Source: Hymenobacter lapidiphilus
GTDB lineage: Bacteria; Bacteroidota; Bacteroidia; Cytophagales; Hymenobacteraceae
Assembly: GCF_003417065.2 (NCBI RefSeq)
Contig: NZ_QVLT01000004.1
Location: forward strand, 1-64,000
Direction: 5' to 3'
DNA: 64,000 bases
Shown here: in pieces, positions 56,213-63,332 of the stretch
How the letters are laid out: every line of letters begins with the position of its first letter
Numbering within the stretch: position 1 is the stretch's first letter
Notes under the pieces: generated by a model
What the model was told of the DNA's origin: nothing
Databases searched by the model: none
The model's input: only the letters and a program-made list of their open reading frames with translations
Translations under genes and position numbers: made by a program

Positions 56213-56644
56213 ATGTCCAGCAAGAAGACCACCGCCAAGCAAGTAGCAGTTGCCATCGAAGAGGCACCCGTAATGGAATTGAATCCAACCATGACAGCTG
56301 AAGAGGCCGCTGAAGCGCCCGTCACCTTGTCGCAAATGGAAGCCGAAGCATTGGCTGATGAGCCAGCTTCTACGTTGCCCGAGAAGCTTAAGAAAGAGCG
56401 TGGGTATTCGCAGTCAGCAATCGACAAGGCCGATTTGGAGCGGCTCAATGGCCTCAAAGCTATTATTAAGGGCAAGTTGCAAATGAGCATCAGCAACCAG
56501 CGTATCCTGAGCAAAGCGTTGGATTGCCTTGGTGACCAAGTAGAAGGATTCCTGAATGAGCTGGTTGCAGAAGCCAACGAAAAGGCCAAGGCCAAAGACT
56601 TCAAACAGCTATCCGAATTGAAGGCAAAGTTGGGTATAGAGTAA
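56213..56644 (+). CDS. Small helical protein, unknown function
   Basis: 143 residues, soluble. The first 60 residues are Ala/Glu-rich and probably disordered ('MTAEEAAEAPVTLSQMEAEA'). The rest is helical with many charged residues ('QSAIDKADLERLNGLKAIIK', 'ALDCLGDQVEGFLNELVAEA', 'KAKDFKQLSELKAKLGIE'), possibly a coiled coil or DNA-binding accessory protein. I recognise no family. It is a single gene between two hairpins, and the terminator at 56665 follows 21 bases after the stop. Confidence 0.65.
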   Translation: MSSKKTTAKQVAVAIEEAPVMELNPTMTAEEAAEAPVTLSQMEAEALADEPASTLPEKLKKERGYSQSAIDKADLERLNGLKAIIKGKLQMSISNQRILSKALDCLGDQVEGFLNELVAEANEKAKAKDFKQLSELKAKLGIE

Positions 56645-56664
56645 CCCAAGCAATAGCTTAAACA

Positions 56665-56708
56665 TAAAACCCCGACCATGAGGATTTTTCCTTGTAGTCG
56701 GGGTTTTA
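56665..56708. terminator. Bidirectional terminator between convergent genes
   Basis: TAAAACCCCGAC (56665-56676) pairs perfectly with GTCGGGGTTTTA (56697-56708), with A and T runs at both ends, so it works for both strands. Confidence 0.9.
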
Positions 56709-56730
56709 TTATGTGGGCAGCGAAGTCATA

Positions 56731-57081
56731 CTATGCTTTGCTAGGTATCACTTTCTTTTTGCCTCTACTGAAAAACTCTATTACCTGTTGTAGGGCTTCT
56801 TCCGAAGTGTATGATTCTGCTTGCTCAGTCAAAAAGTGCTTATTTCTGAAAGGGACCGGAGTTGTCGATAGTAAGCATGAATCGACCGCTGGATTATACA
56901 ACATGTATAGTGGAAGGCCACTACTATGTAAGGCATCATGCCTGTATAGTTGAACACCTGTACCGCTTTCAAAACCTTTGACATGGCCACCGTCAGTTCC
57001 GTCAAAAACATCGCCTGACTGTTCCGTTTTAGCGTCTACTTGGTGAAACGCCGCCGCAATGAGCTGTTGAAATGTTATCAT
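56731..57081 (-). CDS. Small protein of unknown function
   Basis: 116 residues from ATG 57081; an upstream in-frame ATG at 57126 is less likely. It has no signal peptide. It opens with a helix 'MITFQQLIAAAFHQVDAKTE' and has a central region with 'VFDGTDGGHVKGFESGTGVQ' and 'LYMLYNPAVDSCLLSTTPV', ending in a Lys-rich tail. I recognise no family. It may be a cargo gene of the integrative element. Confidence 0.55.
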   Translation of the reverse strand: MITFQQLIAAAFHQVDAKTEQSGDVFDGTDGGHVKGFESGTGVQLYRHDALHSSGLPLYMLYNPAVDSCLLSTTPVPFRNKHFLTEQAESYTSEEALQQVIEFFSRGKKKVIPSKA

Positions 57082-57276
57082 GCGCCAAACATAAGCACTA
57101 ATAGCCAAAGCATATGACCCGACCACTCATTCTATGGTAGCCGGCCCAGCAGATTAGACTAATAACTTGGGTTTTCGGTTTACTCTACCATATATTACAA
57201 GTATGAAAATGTTAATATTATTCATTGAATAATATTAACAGATGTCCTTTATGTCGTGTAAGGAATCAAATAAAAT

Positions 57277-57771
57277 TTATCGTTTTATAGTATTTCTCTG
57301 GGTTTTTTGGCCATCTAATTTTTTGTCATAAAAGCTTATACGAGCTTCGTTAAGACCGATGAAACTAGTGTATTGTAATTCTATCTTTGAGCTTTCCCAC
57401 ATAATCATTTTAGACCCCTCTGATAAGTTAAACTCCTGTCCAAATCCATATGCCTTTTTCAATGCCTTCAATATCCCTTGGCCGTTGGACAATCCATCAA
57501 TCTTGATGACAATTTGTATTAAAAGGTCTTTGTAAAATCTGTACTCAATGGCCTCTAGCTCATAAGCTCCAATGCTAAGCTTATCAGTTGGATTCGTGTA
57601 ACTCTTGGTTGTTTCATCAGCCCAGATGAATTTAAGATTGGAAATAGAACGGCGATGCATACCTAGTTTGTATGTTCTAAATCCATTATTGGCATCTAAG
57701 ACCGCGATACTCTGAGCAGATACTGAAAATGCTAAACTGAGTAGGAGAGCAAGTAAAAACGTACGGAGCAT
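57277..57771 (-). CDS. Secreted protein, paralogue of 57829, unknown function
   Basis: 164 residues. The signal peptide (MLRTFLLALLLSLAFSVSAQ) is followed by 'SIAVLDANNGFRTYKLGM', the same opening as in the neighbouring gene, and 'DKLSIGAYELEAIEYRFYKD'. The pair clearly arose by tandem duplication and then diverged. The conserved 'GFRTYKxGM' and 'LSIGxYxLxxIxYxFYKD' blocks suggest a small periplasmic beta-sheet domain. No family is recognised. Confidence 0.7.
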   Translation of the reverse strand: MLRTFLLALLLSLAFSVSAQSIAVLDANNGFRTYKLGMHRRSISNLKFIWADETTKSYTNPTDKLSIGAYELEAIEYRFYKDLLIQIVIKIDGLSNGQGILKALKKAYGFGQEFNLSEGSKMIMWESSKIELQYTSFIGLNEARISFYDKKLDGQKTQRNTIKR

Positions 57772-57828
57772 AGAGGATATATGGCTTCGAAGAGTATTAA
57801 AGTGTACAAGATATGTCGCATTGCAAGA

Positions 57829-58341
57829 TTACATGTCATTTACTGCATTACGTTTTTTTGCCTCAAGGTCAGCTTCTATTTGCTTCTTCATAGTTAAGCT
57901 AATGAACTCTATATAAGCTGTCTCGAGTATAGTTTTATGAAATGAGGCAAATACCTTTTTGCCTTCCCAAGTGTGTGTCCATCTTGCCTCATCGTTCACT
58001 GATTCCCCATAAAGCCTTGTAAGGGTATCATAAACCCCTTGACAATTATCTGCACTTGCCGCAACTTTGAGATAAACGGAATGTAATCGGTCCTTGTAGA
58101 ACACATATGAAATGCTTTGTAGGGGATAAGGTCCTATTGATAATTTCTCATCAGTTTTGTTGTAGTAAGGTAATTTGGTAGCTGGATGAATGCCACCGTA
58201 CTTCAGGTTGGGTATCGCCTTTCGAGCCATCCCAAATTTGTAAGTTCTGAATCCATCCTTCGTATCTAGGTCAGCAACGCTCTGAGCAGATACTGAAATA
58301 GTTAGAGCAATTAAGAAGACGAATAGAAACGTGCGTAGCAT
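57829..58341 (-). CDS. Secreted protein, paralogue of 57277, unknown function
   Basis: 170 residues from ATG 58341. The signal peptide (MLRTFLFVFLIALTISVSAQ) is followed by 'SVADLDTKDGFRTYKFGM' and 'EKLSIGPYPLQSISYVFYKD', matching the downstream paralogue, and by a longer Lys/Glu-rich C-terminus. It lies 57 bases upstream of the paralogue on the same strand, so the two are probably co-transcribed. Function unknown. Confidence 0.7.
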   Translation of the reverse strand: MLRTFLFVFLIALTISVSAQSVADLDTKDGFRTYKFGMARKAIPNLKYGGIHPATKLPYYNKTDEKLSIGPYPLQSISYVFYKDRLHSVYLKVAASADNCQGVYDTLTRLYGESVNDEARWTHTWEGKKVFASFHKTILETAYIEFISLTMKKQIEADLEAKKRNAVNDM

Positions 58342-58641
58342 AGATTGACGTAGATTTTTATAGTGCAATTGAGGCATCTAAGATAGCAAAGGTTGATTGT
58401 GTTCAACCGACAGACAACTCCAAGGGGTGCTTTTTGCATTTTAATGAGAGCGCGTAACTGAAAATACTTTGATTGCTTTACAAATAAGATAACGCCATTA
58501 GAGCGGCTGTGCCAACCTGATGCACGCCATGACTTCGTGGACTTGTATGCCGCGATACAGCTATTTGTGGATGGTTAGGCCTACCCGAAAATGGCAGTAG
58601 GATTAGCTTGGAATAATAGAACTACTCTATATCTTTCAGGC

Positions 58642-59112
58642 ATGGAAAACTTCTTACTCAATGGTGAATCGCTAATCACGCAGTCGCCCAATAATGTGGT
58701 CATGCTGACCAGCCACCGTATTCGCTACAATGCCGCCTCTTCCTCCTATGCCCATCTCGTATCCATGATGCTGGAAAAGGTCAGCTCGTGCGAAGTTCGT
58801 TACCAGAGCCATCCTGGCCTACTCATTTTAGGGCTTTTAGTCGCTGGCTTAGGAAGCTTAGGATTCGCAGGCAATGGCGATACACAGGCAATGGCTATGG
58901 CAGCTATAGTAATAGGCCTTGTCCTAGTGCTGGTGTACTTCTCTACCAGAAAGCACATCGTCAGCATTGCCTCGGATGGTGGAAGCCGCATTGGCTTTGA
59001 AACCAAAGGAATGAAACGGGAAGCTATCGTCGCCTTTGTCAATGCAATTGAGAAGGCAAAGGTCAAACGCGTAGAGCAGCTACAGCAGCTTGCTTCCCCC
59101 ATCTTGGTCTGA
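58642..59112 (+). CDS. Membrane protein with PH-like N-terminal domain
   Basis: 156 residues from ATG 58642. The N-terminal part ('NGESLITQSPNNVVMLTSHR', 'VSSCEVRYQSHPGLLILG') has the pattern of bacterial PH-like domain proteins (bPH), which have an opening strand, 'xLTxxRI' and an 'xI/Vxxcxv' strand leading into two membrane helices. Here the helices are 'LLILGLLVAGLGSLGFAG' and 'MAMAAIVIGLVLVLVYFS'. A cytoplasmic C-terminal helix ends the protein. A TATCTTTC box (58630-58637) ends 4 bases before the ATG. Role unknown. Confidence 0.7.
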   Translation: MENFLLNGESLITQSPNNVVMLTSHRIRYNAASSSYAHLVSMMLEKVSSCEVRYQSHPGLLILGLLVAGLGSLGFAGNGDTQAMAMAAIVIGLVLVLVYFSTRKHIVSIASDGGSRIGFETKGMKREAIVAFVNAIEKAKVKRVEQLQQLASPILV

Positions 59113-59207
59113 GGCCAGAAGCTTTCGGCAGTTATAAATCTCCCTTAACGTTGGCTGATCTATTCTATAATCTGGGTTAGCCAAATCACGCATAAGCAAA
59201 TAACATA

Positions 59208-60242
59208 ATGCACTCCAAACCCAATATTTTCAGTGTTGCTACCAAAGAGTTATCACAAGACGGGTTCCTTACATGGCTTCTGCAATGGGCCGATAGTCGC
59301 GTAGCCTCATTCGATGAATCCTTGAATGAAACGGCTAAATCATTCGTCCGAATGCTGTTGGGCCAACCGGCCTCTTATGAAGTGACGAAAGTCGAAGCAG
59401 GGCGTCAATGGAGCAATATTGATGTATGGGCAGAAGTAAACGACGAGTACTTTATTGCCATCGAAGACAAGACTACTTCGGGCGAGCATTCTCAGCAGTT
59501 GGAGCGCTACAAGCAGATTGCTCAGGAATACTATGCGGACAAAGGGTTCAAGCTCATATTCATCTACCTGAAAACGGGCAATGAAAGCGCTGCAACCTTG
59601 CAAAAGGTAACGGAGAAAGGCTACGCAGTCATTGGTCGAAAACCCATATTAGCGGTATTGCAAGAGCGCACAGTGAGCAACGCCATTCTGGTGGACTTCT
59701 TAGAGTATTTAGCCAGCATCGAAAACCAGACTAACTCACATAGCCAGTTTGAGAACATTACTTCTGACTGGAAAGCGGCTGAGGGCTTCTACATTCAGTT
59801 GCAGGAACGGCTGGCGCAATGGAGCGACTGGCGGTATGTTGCTAATCAGACCGGTGGGTTTTTGGGTTTTTGGTATCACTGGGCAGAAGCCAGCGATTAC
59901 AGCCTGTACATCCAAATTGAGAATAGACTTGACGGCGGCATCAAGTTGGTTGTAAAGATTGGCGATTGGGATCCTAGCGTTGATACGCTTTATAGTATTC
60001 TTGCAGGACTACAGCCGTATGCAAAGAAGCAAGAGTTGCTCCTTGCCAAACCAGACAAATTTCGCTCAGGTAGTACTTCGACTTTGGCTATTGTTAAAAA
60101 CGCATTTCCCGCGAGTGATCAAGGTGCCTTTGACATAGAAGCTTTTCTACAGGTACTAGCAAAATTGGAAATGGTATTAGACGAGTATGTTGAGGATGCT
60201 GAGAAGGCACGAATAGCAATTAGTTTAGGGTTAGAAGCATAA
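59208..60242 (+). CDS. PD-(D/E)XK nuclease superfamily-like protein
   Basis: 344 residues, soluble. The nuclease core reads D72 in 'NIDVWAEV' and E86-D-K88 in 'FIAIEDKTTSGEHSQQLERY', i.e. D-x13-E-x-K, preceded by a helix with 'FVRMLLGQ'. Next come 'KGFKLIFIYLKTGNES' and 'GYAVIGRKPILAVL'. This matches PD-(D/E)XK proteins seen in phage and genomic islands, often anti-phage or restriction-like. The C-terminal half ('GGFLGFWYHWAEASDYSLYI') is an extra domain I do not recognise. Defence is an inference from fold and context. Confidence 0.78.
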   Translation: MHSKPNIFSVATKELSQDGFLTWLLQWADSRVASFDESLNETAKSFVRMLLGQPASYEVTKVEAGRQWSNIDVWAEVNDEYFIAIEDKTTSGEHSQQLERYKQIAQEYYADKGFKLIFIYLKTGNESAATLQKVTEKGYAVIGRKPILAVLQERTVSNAILVDFLEYLASIENQTNSHSQFENITSDWKAAEGFYIQLQERLAQWSDWRYVANQTGGFLGFWYHWAEASDYSLYIQIENRLDGGIKLVVKIGDWDPSVDTLYSILAGLQPYAKKQELLLAKPDKFRSGSTSTLAIVKNAFPASDQGAFDIEAFLQVLAKLEMVLDEYVEDAEKARIAISLGLEA

Positions 60243-60403
60243 GCAGTTCTTGTTGCTTCCTGAACGAAATACTAACCTAAAGTTTCAGCAGCCAGCAGCA
60301 GGTAGTTTTGAACGCTGTACGAGGGGCAGAGTGGGGAAATAGCAGGGAATAGTAGGCACTTTTGTTCGCTGTACGAGCAAACCCACGAGGCCAGTGAGCA
60401 GCT

Positions 60404-60730
60404 GATTTAAGTGTTTCCGTTTTCGTACCTTGCAGAGCCTATGAGTAGCTGATTTAAGTGTTTCCATTTTCGCACATAGTTTCCAATGGGCGCAAAAATG
60501 GAAACACATCTGTCTATACAAATCCTCGTGGTCGTGGCCGCTAATGGTGTAGTGGTGGCTGGTGTAGTGGTCGTAGGTGTCAGCGACCCGAAGACCGGTT
60601 CTGAATCCCGTTTCGTTTAAGTGTTTCCGTTTTCTTTGTTGGCGTTTAAGTGTTTCCGTTTTCGCCGTTAGTAGCTGTAAATGTCAGTATCTAGCGTCTT
60701 GTGCAAAAATGGAAACACATCTGTCTATAC
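60404..60730. repeat. Iteron-like array, candidate replication origin
   Basis: Six copies of a 20-odd-base unit with core GTGTTTCC(G/A)TTTT. Four are in direct orientation (60404-60425, 60451-60472, 60615-60634, 60644-60664). Two are inverted and identical over 28 bases (60492-60519 and 60703-60730, GCAAAAATGGAAACACATCT...). The first and third direct copies and the two inverted copies are each 211 bases apart, so part of the array looks duplicated. The RHH-like and polymerase-like genes follow. A replication origin or a multi-site operator fits. Confidence 0.75.
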
Positions 60731-60931
60731 CTTTTGCCTTCGCTGGCCGTGGTCGTCGGTTGGCCTGCCCGTTAGTGGTTTGGTTGGGCTTGCCGGTTGG
60801 GTTGGCGTTGGTTTGATCGGTTTGAGGGGCGGCGTCGCAGACCGAGCCCCTCTGGTTTAGCCTGCTTAAAAATAGTTGACTTATTTATCGGCATTTCGCA
60901 AGCAGAACGCCTACATCGCAGTATATAGTTT
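60731..60931. other. GT-rich leader between iterons and RHH-like gene
   Basis: Contains a low-complexity G/T-rich stretch (about 60755-60825, many TTGG and GGTT steps) and a hairpin GAGGGGC (60824-60830) / GCCCCTC (60846-60852). An AT-rich segment (about 60865-60930) before the RHH-like start could be a promoter or a melting region. Confidence 0.45.
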
Positions 60932-61093
60932 ATGGAAACAATAGCATCAGAAACAGCAACTACTACAGTACGTGTGAGCAAGAAAATCAGGGCTAAAATA
61001 AACGCACACGCTAAAGAACTATCTGCGCTTTACGAGCGGCCGGTTTCGACCAACGAGTTGATTACAATTCTTTTTGAGAAGAGCGGAGTGTAA
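60932..61093 (+). CDS. Small ribbon-helix-helix-like protein
   Basis: 53 residues. After ten residues comes a strand 'TTTVRVSKKIRAKINAHAKE', a turn and second helix 'YERPVSTNELITILFEKS', the strand-helix-helix layout of RHH (CopG/Arc-like) DNA-binding proteins of plasmids and mobile elements. It lies between the iteron-like array and the polymerase-like gene, so it is a natural candidate to bind the iterons and control replication or copy number. This role is inferred. Confidence 0.65.
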   Translation: METIASETATTTVRVSKKIRAKINAHAKELSALYERPVSTNELITILFEKSGV

Positions 61094-61203
61094 TTTAAAA
61101 TACAGGCAACGGCTTCCAGTTTGTCATTCTGGAAGATAGTGAGAGGGAACGGCCGTTCTCTTTCACGCCTACCGTTAAAAATATTAAATGACATATCAAC
61201 GCA

Positions 61204-63165
61204 ATGACACATAATAAACGACTAACTACAGCCGAGAAGGCAATTAACAGCGGCGCATTAACGCCACTACAAATATGGCTACCTGCCACTGTTGACGTAA
61301 TTAAATTCCGCGACGAATTTTCTACTTGGGTCGCCAATAAGAGGTTTTACAATGGCTCTGGTGTGGCCCTTGAAGATGAGTGCCTGCACATCTTGTCGCT
61401 ATTCGCTCTATCGGCCAACCTGACCATCTACCGCAGCAAGAAGGCCAGCGAGGTCTACAAGGATGGCAGCGGTATCGTTACTAGGCTTACAGAGCTAGGC
61501 TACCACAGCGCCAGCAGGGACCAGCTGTACAAGCAATTCGGCAAATCCTACGCCAAGCATATCGACTTCCTTACAGAAAATAACTACATCAAGTGGTACG
61601 ATTTCTACGACCCCGAACGCCTTGCTAGCGATGGTACAGACATATTTGGCCCAGCACCACTCAAAAAGAACTACACGTATGAAGCGAAGACCACTAGAGC
61701 TGGTCGAGGTTCCTATATCTCGAAGGTTGCTGGCGAGAGTGGCGACGGTGTTCCCAAGAGCTACCGCCTGAAGCGACCGCACACCGTTGATACTACTGAC
61801 TTCGATGTTATCGTGCCGGTCGTGCTGGGGGCCAAGTACAGCGCCAAGGCCCACCGCTTCTACGCCAAGAGCAAACAGGTTTATCTGCGTCGGCGCGCCA
61901 ATTACAGCCGGACACGCCAACTACTAGCTGCCCACGTCGATACGCTGATTAAGCACGTTGACATGGTGGCGCTGGAAGTTTTCTTGCGCAGCGAGAACGA
62001 AATACAGGCCATGCCGGCAGTCTGGAGCCTGTACTACGTCGATATGTTGCGCCAGGGCCTCATTAGCTACGAGAATCTCTGCTGCGACTTTGGTAACCGG
62101 ATGCACACGCCGCTAACCAACATTGCCACCATGCTACGCCAGTTCTTTACTAGCGGCAGCCAAGCCTACTCGCTCGATATCCGGTGCTCCCAGTTCGTGC
62201 TGGCCAGCTACCTTTTTGAATACCCTGAGCAGTGTTTCCGATTGCTGACCAAGAGCGGCGCCATCGACTCCGCGACGGTGCGCTACGTGCTGGATGAGTT
62301 GCATACAGCCTACCAGGCCGACGAGAAGATACGGCAGTTCTGCACCGACGTGCGCACCAAGGACCTATACGCGCACACGGCTGAGGCGCTTGGATTAGCG
62401 TCGCGCAAGGATGGCAAAGATTTGTGGTTTGGCGCGTTCTTTTCGGCCACGGGTGAGTGTAACTCTGCTAAGAAGCAGCTACGCCCTTTGTACGGTTCGT
62501 TGCTAGACGTTACTGGCCAGCTCAACGCACCACTGGAAGGCAAGGGCAAGGAGAAGCGCAACTATATGCCGCGCCTGCTGCAACTGCTGGAGCAGGAGCT
62601 GATGATAGGTGGTCTCGCAACCCGGCTGTTGAAGCTGACCGATACGCCCTTCTTCCTGGTGCACGACTCGGTGCAATCCGACGAGCAGGTTATCCGGTTG
62701 GCCGGTGAGGTGCTGGTTCAGGTGTATGCCGACGCCGACTTGCCAATGGCACCTTACAACATCGAGACGATGGACGCCGACGGCAGGGCCACAAAAGCGC
62801 TTATTGAACTTGCAGCCGACGAAACTGTAGCTACGCACGCTACTGAAGTGATAGCGTCAGCTTCTGGGGTTGAGGTTGATGATACCCCCCTTTACGAGCG
62901 GTTACTCAGTATGAGCGCGGACGACACATTTACTGACCATGACGACTTTTTGCCAGTGGGTAGGCCAGTAGCAGACCCAGCACCCGAAGCCTCCACACGC
63001 AAGCCCAAAACGCTTGTGGACGAGGACCCACGAGTAGCACAGCTTACGCCATTGCAACTACGTGAGTACCGTAGCATTCAGGACCTTGCTGAGCCATTTG
63101 AGGCCGTTGATTTTCTCGATAACCTCGACTACTTGGCCGACCGTATGCAACGCCTAGGCTGGTAA
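61204..63165 (+). CDS. Family A DNA polymerase-like protein of a mobile element
   Basis: 653 residues, no known name. In order it shows motif A-like 'LDIRCSQF' with D325, motif B 'R401-x3-K405-x3-F409-G410-x2-F413', and motif C 'VHDSV' with D488. Motif B follows the O-helix of Pol I enzymes (Taq R659, K663, F667, Y671) position for position. No 3'-5' or 5'-3' exonuclease domain is seen. The N-terminal 250 residues are unrelated to Pol I and may bind DNA or origin, since the gene lies downstream of iterons. Divergent family A polymerases in mobile elements and viruses (TV-Pol group) are known; membership of that group is my inference. The C-terminal 110 residues are acidic and low in similarity. 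Confidence 0.7.
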   Translation: MTHNKRLTTAEKAINSGALTPLQIWLPATVDVIKFRDEFSTWVANKRFYNGSGVALEDECLHILSLFALSANLTIYRSKKASEVYKDGSGIVTRLTELGYHSASRDQLYKQFGKSYAKHIDFLTENNYIKWYDFYDPERLASDGTDIFGPAPLKKNYTYEAKTTRAGRGSYISKVAGESGDGVPKSYRLKRPHTVDTTDFDVIVPVVLGAKYSAKAHRFYAKSKQVYLRRRANYSRTRQLLAAHVDTLIKHVDMVALEVFLRSENEIQAMPAVWSLYYVDMLRQGLISYENLCCDFGNRMHTPLTNIATMLRQFFTSGSQAYSLDIRCSQFVLASYLFEYPEQCFRLLTKSGAIDSATVRYVLDELHTAYQADEKIRQFCTDVRTKDLYAHTAEALGLASRKDGKDLWFGAFFSATGECNSAKKQLRPLYGSLLDVTGQLNAPLEGKGKEKRNYMPRLLQLLEQELMIGGLATRLLKLTDTPFFLVHDSVQSDEQVIRLAGEVLVQVYADADLPMAPYNIETMDADGRATKALIELAADETVATHATEVIASASGVEVDDTPLYERLLSMSADDTFTDHDDFLPVGRPVADPAPEASTRKPKTLVDEDPRVAQLTPLQLREYRSIQDLAEPFEAVDFLDNLDYLADRMQRLGW

Positions 63166-63310
63166 TTTTAGCTAGTGACGTGCGTCGCGTTCTACTTCGC
63201 CATCGCTGTACGCTTCCACTAGCTGGCCACTGTTAGGCCTGGTGCTGCTTGAAGTGCTTGCCGTTTGGTTAGCGTGCAGCTAAATATAAACTGTCTTTTT
63301 TGTCGACATT

Positions 63311-63330
63311 GTGGGTATTATTCTACCCAC
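63311..63330. promoter_or_regulatory. Palindrome touching the start codon of the last gene
   Basis: GTGGGTA (63311-63317) and TACCCAC (63324-63330) are perfect inverted arms around TTATTC, ending 2 bases before the ATG at 63333. It could be an operator or an mRNA hairpin masking the start. Confidence 0.55.
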
Positions 63331-63332
63331 CA

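Noticed and set aside
60404..60730. CRISPR array
   Set aside because: Repeats occur in both orientations with irregular spacing (29, 47 and more than 140 bases) and no cas genes are present.
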